A stretch of 42,561 bases of DNA from Desulfobacterales bacterium (GTDB lineage Bacteria > Desulfobacterota > Desulfobacteria > Desulfobacterales > JAHDSC01). Location of the stretch: assembly GCA_018432925.1 (NCBI GenBank), contig JAHDSC010000114.1:1-42561 (forward strand), given 5' to 3'. Each line of letters begins with the position of its first letter. Position 1 is the stretch's first letter. The notes under the pieces were generated by a model that was given only the letters and a program-made list of their open reading frames with translations, made no database searches and was not told where the DNA came from. Positions 16,231-24,865 of the stretch are shown here, one piece after another. The position numbers were made by a program, and so were the translations under genes.

Positions 16231-18027
16231 ATGAGCAAAACCTTGAAAATAGATTCAACGATCCGTTGTGATGTGTTGATTGTCGGTGCGGGTGGTGCCG
16301 GACTCCGATGCGCCGCTGAAATTCTTGAAAGGCGGCCGGGCTGCCGAATCATCGCCTTAACCAAGGTGCCCCATCCGCAGAAATCTCACACCTCCACCGC
16401 TCAGGGCGGGCTGGCAGCGGTGGACCCAAAAGATCCGTCGGATAAAAATCTATTTCACATGTTTGACACATGGAAAGGCTCCGATTGTACTGCCGATCAG
16501 AATGTGATCAAGAAAATCAGCGAAGCGTCCTGGGAACAGATCGTCTGGCTGGAAAATCGCGGGATGCATTTCAGCCGCGATCATGAGGGAAGACTCCTCA
16601 AGAGAACTTTCGGCGGCCATACGATCCGTTTCGGAGAATCCCCCGCGTATCGCGCCGTTTTCGAAGCGGATCGAACCGGAAAGGGCATCAATGACACCTG
16701 CTGGGGCGAAACCATCAAGCGGGGCATCTGCTTTATGAATCAGACGATTGCAACGGAACTTCTATTTAATGGGAATCGATGTGTCGGCAGTATTGTTTTC
16801 AAGCAGAAGGAAGGAAGTTTCGTTCGCATTCTTTCCAGGGCGACCGTGTTTGCCACGGGTGGTATCGGCCAGGTTTTCAAGGTTACCACCAATTGTCGAC
16901 AAAATACCGGAGACGGACTGGCCGTTGCACTCCGAGCCGGGTTTCCGATCATGGATCCGGAAGCGATTCAATTTCATCCAACCGGTATTGTGGGCCCCGG
17001 AATCCTTGCCAGCGAAACATTGCGCTCGGTGGGAGGAATTCTGCGAAACCGGCATATGGAAGGATTCATGGAGCGGTATGCGCCCAAGATGAAAGACCTG
17101 GCGCCACGGGATATGGTGGCGCGGGCCATCGAAACGGAAATTCGGGAAGGGCGGGGGATTTTGAATCCGGATCACCGGATTGAGCATGTCTGGATCGATC
17201 TGCGTCATCTTCCGCATTCGGTTCATGAGGAACAGATCCCGGAGGTGAGGGGATTTTTTCAAAAATATATGAATATCGATCCCAAAACACAACTTTGCCC
17301 GGTCCGACCGAGTCAGCATTACCATATGGGTGGGATTCCAACCAATGAGTTCGGTGAAGTGCAAACCGCTTTCCAAGAAACGGTTCCTGGATTTTTTGCC
17401 ATTGGTGAATGCGCCTCCGCCAGTTTTCATGGCTTCAATCGGCTGGGATCCAATTCCATTCTGGAATTAATTACCATGGGCAAATATGCCGGTGAGCGGG
17501 TTTTAAATTACATGGAAGATGCGGACACGGATTTGCCGGATGAACCCGCTGAAGCGACATTTTCGCAATTTAGTCGCTACGTTGAAAATCGAGGGCGGGA
17601 AAACATCGGAAAGATTCGAGAGGAGATGAAATCCTTGATGACCGAAAATGTGGGCGTCTTTCGAAACGAGGAAAAAATTGTTCGTGCGATTGAAGGCCTG
17701 GCTGATCTGAAAAAACGGGCCGGCAATATTCCGTTGTCCAGCGAAAGCCTGATCATGAACCAGGAACTGGTTGAACGATGGGAACTGGATAATCTCCTGG
17801 ACCTTTCGATGGTCATTGCCCACGCGTCCTTGAACCGAAGGGAATCGCGGGGAGCTCATTTCCGTGAAGATTTTCCCGAGAGAAAGGATGCATTCAACCA
17901 CCATACACTTGCCTCCATGACGGAATTCGGAAAAGTCAACCTCGGAAAGCGGTCTGTGAATCAATGCATTTTTGAAGCAAAAGAAAAATTCTATGAAAAA
18001 TTCGGCATCATTGAAAGAAGATACTGA
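16231..18027 (+). CDS. Succinate dehydrogenase/fumarate reductase flavoprotein subunit
   Basis: Catalytic subunit for succinate-fumarate interconversion. FAD fold GAGGAGL near residues 19-25; the SHT motif with His53 is the usual covalent FAD site, followed by AQGGLAAV; substrate-site segments are FHPTGIVGPG and the RPSQHYHMGGIPTNEFGE stretch near 360; HGFNRLGSNS follows. Length 598 residues, normal. Sequence does not decide between oxidation and reduction. It lies 133 bases behind the anchor gene and 118 before the iron-sulfur gene. Confidence 0.94.
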   Translation: MSKTLKIDSTIRCDVLIVGAGGAGLRCAAEILERRPGCRIIALTKVPHPQKSHTSTAQGGLAAVDPKDPSDKNLFHMFDTWKGSDCTADQNVIKKISEASWEQIVWLENRGMHFSRDHEGRLLKRTFGGHTIRFGESPAYRAVFEADRTGKGINDTCWGETIKRGICFMNQTIATELLFNGNRCVGSIVFKQKEGSFVRILSRATVFATGGIGQVFKVTTNCRQNTGDGLAVALRAGFPIMDPEAIQFHPTGIVGPGILASETLRSVGGILRNRHMEGFMERYAPKMKDLAPRDMVARAIETEIREGRGILNPDHRIEHVWIDLRHLPHSVHEEQIPEVRGFFQKYMNIDPKTQLCPVRPSQHYHMGGIPTNEFGEVQTAFQETVPGFFAIGECASASFHGFNRLGSNSILELITMGKYAGERVLNYMEDADTDLPDEPAEATFSQFSRYVENRGRENIGKIREEMKSLMTENVGVFRNEEKIVRAIEGLADLKKRAGNIPLSSESLIMNQELVERWELDNLLDLSMVIAHASLNRRESRGAHFREDFPERKDAFNHHTLASMTEFGKVNLGKRSVNQCIFEAKEKFYEKFGIIERRY

Positions 18028-18145
18028 TTTCTCCGGAAAAGGCTTTCCATTCTTTAGCCGGGTTTACCGGCAATTCAGAGCGAGCGGTTTAACCGCATGA
18101 ACAGTTTGAGTATTTTTATTCATGTCGCTTTTATAAAGGAATCCC

Positions 18146-18877
18146 ATGGAAGAAAATTATGATCTCACATTGATCATTCATCGTTATGACCCCGATACGA
18201 AAAGATCCTGGAAACAGACCTACCATTTGAATGCCGGTCGAATTCTTCGATTTGTCGATCTGTTTCGGAAAATCAATGAGGAAGAGGACCCCGGCCTTGC
18301 CTGGAATTCATCCTGCGAACACGGACAGTGCGGAAGTTGCAGCGTGAAAATCAACGGGAAGCCTCTGCTCGCCTGTGAACTGCTTGTTGAAAATGCCGTC
18401 GAATATTTTGGCACGACAACCTTTGAGATCGAGCCCCTGAACGTGGCACCCGTTATTCGTGATCTGGTAACCGATATCGAAAAGGCCTATAAACGGGTTG
18501 ACAAGGTGAAACCGTATATTATTCAATCCGCTCCTCTTTCGGAAAAGGGTGAGGCGTATTCCATCACTCCGGATGAAATGGCGCCTTACATTAATGCGAC
18601 CCGCTGCATTAATTGCTTTTGCTGTGCCTCCGCCTGCATCTCCAGCCATAGAGGTTTCTTGGGCCCGAACGCGATGTTGGCCTCCATCGTTCGCCTGATG
18701 GATCCCCGGGAGATGGAAAAGATCGAACGATTACGGGTTCTTTACAGTGATCAGGGCGTTTGTAGATGTCACTCCTCTCATGCTTGTTCCTTTGTATGCC
18801 CCAAGGAGATCGACGTAGCTCATTTCATTGCTCTGGCAAAGGAGGGACGATTCGGATCCAAATCCCAGAAAAAGTAA
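18146..18877 (+). CDS. Succinate dehydrogenase/fumarate reductase iron-sulfur subunit
   Basis: Electron-transfer subunit between flavoprotein and anchor. The N-terminal plant-type [2Fe-2S] site has Cys57, Cys62, Cys65 and Cys77 (CEHGQCGSCSV). The C-terminal ferredoxin-like domain has CINCFCCASAC (Cys154-Cys164) and CRCHSSHACSFVCP (Cys206-Cys218) for the other two clusters. Length 243 residues, typical. AAGGAA lies before the ATG. Gene order anchor-flavoprotein-iron-sulfur is standard. Confidence 0.94.
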   Translation: MEENYDLTLIIHRYDPDTKRSWKQTYHLNAGRILRFVDLFRKINEEEDPGLAWNSSCEHGQCGSCSVKINGKPLLACELLVENAVEYFGTTTFEIEPLNVAPVIRDLVTDIEKAYKRVDKVKPYIIQSAPLSEKGEAYSITPDEMAPYINATRCINCFCCASACISSHRGFLGPNAMLASIVRLMDPREMEKIERLRVLYSDQGVCRCHSSHACSFVCPKEIDVAHFIALAKEGRFGSKSQKK

Positions 18878-18967
18878 GTACATTGCCGTTATTGGGTCCG
18901 GTGACATCCGGAATGCTTTTTATCGGTCAAACCGGGCAATTTTTTTCTCTGGATGAAGGGAAAAAGC

Positions 18968-20347
18968 ATGGAAGAAACCAGGCATCTCATTCAAAAAACC
19001 CGTTCAATCAAATACCGCGATCTCCCTGACGAGGTTATTGACCGGGCGAAATATTTCATTCTTGACTACATCGGGGTTTCGGCGAGGGGAGCACTCTGTG
19101 ATTCCAGTTGCATGATTCAGAGCCTGTTCAGAAAAATCGATCAGGAATCCAGCGGTGCGGTGGTTATTGGGACAAACCTGAAGATCAGTCCCCTGAATGC
19201 GGCCATCGCAAATGGAGCAGCAGCCCATGCCGTGGAGTTGGACGATGTGGCGAACGCGGCTTCCCTTCACCCGGGGGCGGCAGTCATCACATCGGCTCTG
19301 GCTGCGTGCCATATGAGCGACTGCTCCGGAAAAGAATTCATAGAGGCCCTTGTTGCCGGCTATGAGGTAATGATTAAGCTGGGAATTGCCCTTGGACCGG
19401 CCGCGCATTATGCTCAGGGTTTTCACCCGACTGCAACCTGCGGTACCATGGGCGCTGCAATAACGGCGGCAAAGGTAGCCAAACTCGGTCAGACGGCCAT
19501 GACAAATGCCCTGGGAATAGCCGGAAGCCAGGCCGCCGGATCCATGGAGTATTTGGCGGAAGGTTCATTCACCAAACGGTTGCATCCCGGATGGGCGGCG
19601 CATAGCGGTTTAATGGCAGCGCTCCTGTCCCGGGAAGGCTTTACCGGTCCCGGGACGATTCTTGAGGGGAAATTCGGTTTTTTACACGCCTATTCCAAGG
19701 CATCGGATTCCGGCAAGATTCTGGAAAATTGGGGCAAACCATACGAGATCCTGAATACAAGCGTCAAACCGCATTCGTGTTGTCGGTATAAACAGGGTCC
19801 TATCGACGCCGTTTTGAAAATAATGAGCGAAAAGCGACTAAAACCCGAGGAAATTCAAAAGGTGTCCCTGGGGGTTTTAAAGACCGGATTCCCTCTTGTG
19901 GCCGAGCCCGAAGAAAAGAAAAAAAACCCCCGGTCCATCGTAGACGCTCAGTTCAGTATGCCTTTCGGGGCCGCTGTGGCGATTCTTTACGGAAAAGCCG
20001 GGTTGGACGAGTACACGAGGGAAAACATGGATTCTCCGCGGGTAAGAGGCCTTATGGACAAAGTGATCTGCGTGGAAGATCCTTCTCTGGAGGAGCAGTT
20101 TCCTAAAAGATGGCCGGCAAGTGCGGCCATAACGACAAAAAACGGACAAATCTATCGAACAAGAATTGAATATCCCAAGGGAGATCCGGAGAATCCGCTG
20201 ACGTGGGATGAACTGATCGTCAAGTTCAGATACCTGACCGCCCCGGTTTTTCCGGCAGAAAGAATCCAACAGATTATTGATGCGGTCAGGGGCATGGAAC
20301 AGGTCTCCGATCTGAAGGAGTTTTCAAGGCGATTGCTGAATTGTTAG
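18968..20347 (+). CDS. MmgE/PrpD family protein
   Basis: Member of the family that includes 2-methylcitrate dehydratase, cis-aconitate decarboxylase and iminodisuccinate epimerase. Visible family features are DYIGVSARGA, the segment NGAAAHAVELDDVANAASLHPGA (split across about residues 80-102), GFHPTATCGTMGAA and the KPHSCCRYKQGPIDA block. Length 459 residues, normal. The ATG at 18968 has GAAGGG before it; an ATG at 18953 is in frame but poorly placed. It lies 90 bases behind the iron-sulfur gene and may share the transcript. The reaction cannot be assigned; a dicarboxylate-related step with the neighbouring dehydrogenase is only inference. Confidence 0.88.
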   Translation: MEETRHLIQKTRSIKYRDLPDEVIDRAKYFILDYIGVSARGALCDSSCMIQSLFRKIDQESSGAVVIGTNLKISPLNAAIANGAAAHAVELDDVANAASLHPGAAVITSALAACHMSDCSGKEFIEALVAGYEVMIKLGIALGPAAHYAQGFHPTATCGTMGAAITAAKVAKLGQTAMTNALGIAGSQAAGSMEYLAEGSFTKRLHPGWAAHSGLMAALLSREGFTGPGTILEGKFGFLHAYSKASDSGKILENWGKPYEILNTSVKPHSCCRYKQGPIDAVLKIMSEKRLKPEEIQKVSLGVLKTGFPLVAEPEEKKKNPRSIVDAQFSMPFGAAVAILYGKAGLDEYTRENMDSPRVRGLMDKVICVEDPSLEEQFPKRWPASAAITTKNGQIYRTRIEYPKGDPENPLTWDELIVKFRYLTAPVFPAERIQQIIDAVRGMEQVSDLKEFSRRLLNC

Positions 20348-20419
20348 AATATTGCCCGGGCAACGAAGGAAAAGGCTGTAATCTTCAAGAAGGCCTCGCC
20401 ATACGGCATGTGCCACTAT

Positions 20420-20570
20420 TTAACAGGGTGTTGAAAAACTGCGCCTGAGGCCGCCATTCAGCGTTGCGGGGCTCTCGCCAATGCTCACATATGCTTGTAT
20501 ATGCTGCGCTTGTCGTATCGCCGCGCGCCTTGCCTGACGGCCTGATCCTTGTTTTTCAACACCCTGTTAA
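20420..20570. repeat. Palindromic ~150-bp repeat element, copy 1
   Basis: Perfect 20-base terminal inverted repeats: TTAACAGGGTGTTGAAAAAC at 20420-20439 and its complement at 20551-20570. Inside, AGGCCG (20448-20453) pairs with CGGCCT (20538-20543), TCAG with CTGA, GCGGGGC (20466-20472) with GCCGCGC (20520-20526) with one mismatch, and an apical CATAT/ATATG hairpin sits at 20488-20503. Same element as 24241, 27145 and 42421. It lies between two convergent genes and has no coding capacity. MITE-like; TA at both outer ends could be the target duplication of an IS630/Tc1-type mobiliser (inference). Confidence 0.9.
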
Positions 20571-20600
20571 GAGTGGAGTAGAGTTTTGCCGAAGCCGTCC

Positions 20601-22265
20601 TTATTTTGAAAACGGCAGACTGGAAACAAAGGTTTCCTGAAAAGCCGGATGAGAGGACAGATCCAGCACTTTGGTTTCGTGTATCAGTTCCTTGGCTCTG
20701 GTCAAAAAACCGCCGTTGTACAGTGAAAGAATTGCCCCCGCTCCCGCCGCATTCCCCACCACCTCGATGTTTTCTTCGGGAAGCTTCGGAAACATGCCGA
20801 TCGCCAATGCATCCTCTTTGAGGACAAAGCTGCCGAAAGCGCCTGCTACAAAAAGTTTTTCAGGATGCCCGATCCCTGTTTCCCGGCAGGCCAGCTCAAT
20901 ACCGGCACGAAGCGCCCCTTTTGCCAGCTGAATCCGGCGAATGTCTTTTTGGGTCAACGTAATGGCTCGTCCGGTTTGTGAGTTTTCCGCTGAGACCAAC
21001 TCAAATTCAAGCCCACCGTTTTCGCCGTATCGAAGATTCGGAAGATGGATGTCTGGATTGAACCTGCCGGTTTCCAAAATGATGCCGGTCCGAAGAAATT
21101 CAGCTACGGCGCTGACCACGCCTGATCCACAGATTCCGGAAGGTTTTTTCTCCTTATCCAAATCGTATTGCAGGACTGAACAAGCAATTTTCCGAGTTGT
21201 TCTGTCGATTTTTACCCCATCGATGGCTCCAGAAACTGCATTCATTCCATGGGAAATGGTGGCCCCCTCAAAGGCCGGACCGGTTGCGCAGGAAGTAGCC
21301 CAAAACCCATCCTCCGCCGATATCAGGATTTCCCCGTTTGTTCCCAAATCGACCAGCATGGTTCCTTTCGGAGCATTTTTAATCTCCGTGGCGATTCCTG
21401 CTGCTACGATGTCGGAGCCCAGAAAACCGGATATCAACGGAAGGGTCCGAATTTTTATCGAGGGGCTGAAAGCAAATCCGATTTCCTCGGCGATGAATGT
21501 TTTTTCCTCCACAAATAGCGGCTGATGGGGGCAGGTGCCGATTGAAGAGGGGTCTTCGCCGGCGAAAATGTGGATCATTACGCTGTTTCCCACGACCATC
21601 ATTTTTTTAAGTGTTTTCGGATCGGTGTTTGTTGACCGGCATAGTGAAACAACCCCCCATTCCACGGCCTTGATAGCCATCGCTTGAAGATGTGCCAGCG
21701 TTTTGTGGTTACCGGTTACCGCGTTGATTCGGCTCATCACGTCATCCCCATAAAACGATTGTGGGTTTCTTACGGAAATCGATGCCATTACTGCTGCGGA
21801 AACAAGATCACAAAGGTAGACGGCAATCGTCGTCGTGCCGAGATCCACTGCCAAACCATAGGTGTTTTCGATGCGATCCGGCGGAGCCTTGAAAACAGAA
21901 AAGGGCGTTCGAAGAAGGGGGCTTACAGGGCCTTTGCGGACAATATCGGGACTTTGGAAAGAATTTTCCGGGATCTCTATTACCAGATCACAGCAGACCC
22001 GCAGACGGCAAGCCAAGCGGTAGCCTGAATTCAGGAATCGTTTCCCCAGCAATTTTTGTTCGGATTCGTCCGGAGATTTCAACTCCGAATGGTCCGCACG
22101 GATGACCTTCAAAATGCATTTGCCGCAGCGCCCTTTTCCCCCGCAATCTGCGCGAAGAAAAATTCCGGCTTCGATCAGCGCTTCCATCAGGGTTCTGCCT
22201 CGCGCTGCATGGAAACATTGGTTGGTGGGCATCAATCGAATTTTGTGCATTTTTCTTTCAGCCAT
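20601..22265 (-). CDS. Ferredoxin-ASKHA corrinoid activation protein (RACo-like)
   Basis: Predicted ATP-dependent reductive activator returning Co(II) corrinoid proteins to the active Co(I) state. The N-terminal [2Fe-2S] ferredoxin domain has Cys41, Cys47 and Cys50 (CGGKGRCGKC) and a fourth Cys in YRLACRL near 86. The C-terminal ASKHA ATPase has the phosphate motif VDLGTTTIAVYL, then MLVDLGTNGEIL, ATGPAFEGA and KLFVAGAFGSF. The 554-residue length fits this family. It is the last of three minus-strand genes for corrinoid protein, pterin methyltransferase and activator, and repeat copy 1 follows its stop closely. Confidence 0.92.
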   Translation of the reverse strand: MAERKMHKIRLMPTNQCFHAARGRTLMEALIEAGIFLRADCGGKGRCGKCILKVIRADHSELKSPDESEQKLLGKRFLNSGYRLACRLRVCCDLVIEIPENSFQSPDIVRKGPVSPLLRTPFSVFKAPPDRIENTYGLAVDLGTTTIAVYLCDLVSAAVMASISVRNPQSFYGDDVMSRINAVTGNHKTLAHLQAMAIKAVEWGVVSLCRSTNTDPKTLKKMMVVGNSVMIHIFAGEDPSSIGTCPHQPLFVEEKTFIAEEIGFAFSPSIKIRTLPLISGFLGSDIVAAGIATEIKNAPKGTMLVDLGTNGEILISAEDGFWATSCATGPAFEGATISHGMNAVSGAIDGVKIDRTTRKIACSVLQYDLDKEKKPSGICGSGVVSAVAEFLRTGIILETGRFNPDIHLPNLRYGENGGLEFELVSAENSQTGRAITLTQKDIRRIQLAKGALRAGIELACRETGIGHPEKLFVAGAFGSFVLKEDALAIGMFPKLPEENIEVVGNAAGAGAILSLYNGGFLTRAKELIHETKVLDLSSHPAFQETFVSSLPFSK

Positions 22266-22328
22266 TTCACATCAGCAGGGAGTTATCCGACGCAAAAAAA
22301 ATCAAGAAGAGCTCGAGCGAAGCGGTTT

Positions 22329-23129
22329 TCAGGTTTGAATTTCACCCGCACGAACGGCTTTCAGATATTTGGCGCAGAAGTCGTCCCTTCCGAGAAGCAG
22401 TTCCGTTGTTCTGAGAACGGCCATGAGGTCCTGGTCCAGCGGATCCAGTATGGCGGCATCCAAGCCTGAAGTCATCATCAGTGACAAAAACGTGCGATTG
22501 ATGATTTTTCGTTGCGGCAAACCATAAGAAATGTTGGACAGTCCACAGATGGTTCGAACGCCGGGAATTTCATGTTTGATGCCTCTGATCGCATCCAACA
22601 CCGTTACGGCGTTTAAAGTATTTGTGCTCACAGGCTGAATCAACGGATCGATAAAAATACGATCCCGGCTTATCCCTGTATCTTCTAACGCTTCTGCAAT
22701 TCTTTTCGCCCGGTCGATCGTGTCTCGGGAATGGATGGGAAGCCCGGAATCGTCCATGCACAGGGCAACTATTTTGCATTCTTTTCCGTTCAGAAACGGA
22801 ACCATGGTCTGAAAGCGTTTTTTTTCGAGGCTGATGGAATTAATCATGGGCGGCTTCTTGACCATATCGTACGCGATTTTGAGTACATCCGGATCCGGGC
22901 TGTCAATGCAAAGCGGAACCGTTACCACTTGATCAACCACCTTTATAAGCCATTCCATATCCTCCTTTTCATGCCCGATGCGAGCTCCGGCGTTGATGTC
23001 TATATAGCTTGCTCCTTTTTCCTGTTGAGCGATGACATCCTGCTGTATATATTCTGCATCTCTGTGGGAAACCGCTTCCCGCACTCTTTTGCGCGAGGTA
23101 TTGATCCGTTCGCCGACAACTAAAAACAT
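22329..23129 (-). CDS. Methyltetrahydrofolate:corrinoid methyltransferase (pterin-binding, AcsE/MtgA/DHPS-like)
   Basis: TIM-barrel pterin-binding enzyme predicted to move a methyl group between the corrinoid protein and tetrahydrofolate. Pterin-site features: VVGERINTSRKRV near residues 4-16, YIDINAGAR, PLCIDSPDPDVL, and GLSNISYGLPQRKIINRTFL. About 266 residues, normal for AcsE or MtgA. The ATG at 23129 has GGCGGA upstream; an ATG at 23147 would add six residues. The activator gene follows after 63 bases. Direction of transfer is inferred from the MttB-family gene in the same locus. Confidence 0.9.
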   Translation of the reverse strand: MFLVVGERINTSRKRVREAVSHRDAEYIQQDVIAQQEKGASYIDINAGARIGHEKEDMEWLIKVVDQVVTVPLCIDSPDPDVLKIAYDMVKKPPMINSISLEKKRFQTMVPFLNGKECKIVALCMDDSGLPIHSRDTIDRAKRIAEALEDTGISRDRIFIDPLIQPVSTNTLNAVTVLDAIRGIKHEIPGVRTICGLSNISYGLPQRKIINRTFLSLMMTSGLDAAILDPLDQDLMAVLRTTELLLGRDDFCAKYLKAVRAGEIQT

Positions 23130-23185
23130 GATTTTCCGCCTTTCCATATCCGGGAGCTATTTTTTGCAGCAACTGTTTCATGAAT

Positions 23186-23222
23186 ACCCCTCGGCTCTTC
23201 CTTACCCCTTACAGCCGGGGGT
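23186..23222 (-). promoter_or_regulatory. Imperfect hairpin in the leader of the methyltransferase gene
   Basis: ACCCCTCGGCT (23186-23196) faces AGCCGGGGGT (23213-23222), giving about 10 pairs with one bulged base and a 16-base loop. It lies 57 bases upstream of the methyltransferase ATG. Role unknown. Confidence 0.3.
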
Positions 23223-23407
23223 GTGGTACTTGCGATAACAATTTCGATCGCTTCTTAACCAAACCGTCTTGAGAAACCGTCCCGTTGCAATCTATTCGAA
23301 TCAATTCTGCGGGCAGGATTCGAACGGTATCATCAATAGATAAAATGATTTTCCGTCAGTTTGAACGATTGTTACCAACTGTTTATATGGAAACTGAAAA
23401 TTGGAAG

Positions 23408-23425
23408 GGCGTTTCCCGAAACGCC
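23408..23425 (-). terminator. Terminator-like hairpin after the corrinoid protein gene
   Basis: Reading leftwards, GGCGTTT and AAACGCC form a perfect 7-bp stem with a CGGG tetraloop, 23 bases after the corrinoid-protein stop. The downstream tract (CTTCCAATTTT) is only moderately T-rich, so termination may be partial. Confidence 0.5.
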
Positions 23426-23448
23426 TTGGTCTGCTTTCAAGGTATAAT

Positions 23449-24090
23449 TTAGAAGGTAAGCTGTAACAACGCCTTGGCTAATTTGACAGCCGATCCGGCA
23501 TCCGGAGCATAACCATCGGCGCCGATGCTGTCGGCGAAATCCTGGGTAACCGGTGCCCCTCCCACCATAATTTTAACCTGATCCCTGATCCCATTTTTGA
23601 CGACTAAATCAATCGTTTCTTTCATCATGGGCATGGTCGTTGTCAGAAGCGCGGACAGGCAAAGCAGGGATGCTTTGTTTTCATTAATTGCCGCCAGAAA
23701 TTGATCCGGCGAAATATCCGCTCCCAGGTTATGCACTTCCAGTCCGGCGCTTTCCAGCATCATCGCGACCAGATTTTTTCCGATGTCATGCAGATCACCT
23801 TTTACCGTACCGATGACGACCTTACCCCTTGTTATAATGTCTTCGCCCACCATAAGAGGTTTTAATATCTCTAAACCGGCACTCATGGCTTTGGCTGCCA
23901 TCAGTACTTCAGGGATGAACAACTCGTCGTTTTCCATCTTTTCACCGACAGTATCCATTCCGGCAATAAGTCCGTCATACAAAATCTTTTTGGCAACCAC
24001 TCCCTGGTTCAACGCCTTCTGAACCAGGGCCGTCAGCTTTGATTCATCACCTTCAATTAGCGCATCAACTATGAGCTTAAAATCAAACAT
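23449..24090 (-). CDS. Corrinoid protein (B12-binding methyl carrier, MttC/MtgC-like)
   Basis: Carries the methyl group on a cobalamin between the two methyltransferases. The N-terminal helical cap domain covers about 1-85 (FIPEVLMAAKAMSAGLEIL); the C-terminal Rossmann B12 domain has GTVKGDLHDIGKNLV with the DxHxxG signature Asp99, His101, Gly104, and later MVGGAPVT. Length 213 residues, typical of MttC-type proteins. First gene of the leftward corrinoid set. MtxC subtype depends on the unknown substrate. Confidence 0.94.
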   Translation of the reverse strand: MFDFKLIVDALIEGDESKLTALVQKALNQGVVAKKILYDGLIAGMDTVGEKMENDELFIPEVLMAAKAMSAGLEILKPLMVGEDIITRGKVVIGTVKGDLHDIGKNLVAMMLESAGLEVHNLGADISPDQFLAAINENKASLLCLSALLTTTMPMMKETIDLVVKNGIRDQVKIMVGGAPVTQDFADSIGADGYAPDAGSAVKLAKALLQLTF

Positions 24091-24240
24091 CGTCTATACC
24101 TTAATTTTCGCAGTGGTAAGCAATTAAATGTATTTTTTAATGTTATTGTCGGATACCAAGATTCCGTTTGTTTTATTCCAAAGAAACCGTACCGACTCAG
24201 CGGGATCATCCATCGGATTACATTGTTTGTTTCTATAGTT

Positions 24241-24389
24241 TAGCAGGGTGTTGAAAAACTGCGCCTGAGGCCGCCATTCAGCGTTGCGGGGCTCTCGCCA
24301 ATGCTCACATATGCTTGAATATGCTGCGCTTGTCATATCGCCGCGCGCCTTGCCTGACGGCCTGATCCTCGTTTTTCAACACCCTGCTA
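24241..24389. repeat. Palindromic ~150-bp repeat element, copy 2
   Basis: Terminal inverted repeats TAGCAGGGTGTTGAAAAAC at 24241-24259 and its complement at 24371-24389. Both ends differ from copies 1, 3 and 4 at the matching position (AACAGG becomes AGCAGG, CCTGTT becomes CCTGCT), so pairing is kept. Same internal orientation as copies 1 and 3. It lies 150 bases upstream of the corrinoid protein start. Confidence 0.9.
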
Positions 24390-24865
24390 GATTCCAGTGT
24401 TACGCTGAAAAAACCATCCTTTCAGATTACAATCAGTAATTGGATCGGATGTGTAGGAGATCGCATGCCTGCAATTTAAGCGATGCAATCATATAGACGG
24501 TGAACTCCGAATTTGTCAACCGACAAATGGTGTTCGAATCATCGAAGCCTTTCGGTCGGTTGCGGTTTCCTTAAAAATAATGGAAGCCGTCACCATTCGG
24601 TGTTACGGATAAATAGTGGATACGTTCAAGGGATAGAATCATTGAATAAAATCGAAGAACGGATAGCGGAATAAAAAAGGGATCTCATGATCAACGACAA
24701 ATATTTCACCCTGAGGGATTCTTTTATATAGCGGCAGGTTCTGAGGCGTTAAGAGAAAAGAAAGAGATCGTTTACGTAAAATGCCCCGAGCATGCGGGGC
24801 ATTTTACAGACCTTCCGGTGGGTGATTTTTTTTCGTCTCGGGCGCCTATCGGAAAGCGCTTCTGT
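24390..24865. other. Gene-poor gap with hairpin and tiny ORF
   Basis: No gene is recognised in these 476 bases. It contains a strong hairpin at 24776-24807 and a 14-codon ORF at 24687-24731 (MINDKYFTLRDSFI) with AAAAAAGGGA upstream. The tiny ORF might be a leader peptide or the stub of a lost gene, or chance. Confidence 0.35.
24776..24807. terminator. Strong bidirectional terminator-like hairpin
   Basis: A perfect 13-bp stem, GTAAAATGCCCCG (24776-24788) with CGGGGCATTTTAC (24795-24807), has an AGCATG loop. The A/T runs at the stem base allow use in both directions. It lies 59 bases beyond the stop of the leftward gene at 24866 and probably terminates it. Confidence 0.8.

Larger units (their letters stand above)
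23130..23448 (-). other. Leader gap between corrinoid protein and methyltransferase genes
   Basis: This 319-base stretch has no credible gene. It contains two hairpins listed separately (23186-23222 and 23408-23425). I saw no cobalamin riboswitch B12-box-like sequence in it. It may separate expression of the abundant corrinoid protein from that of the enzymes. Confidence 0.4.
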
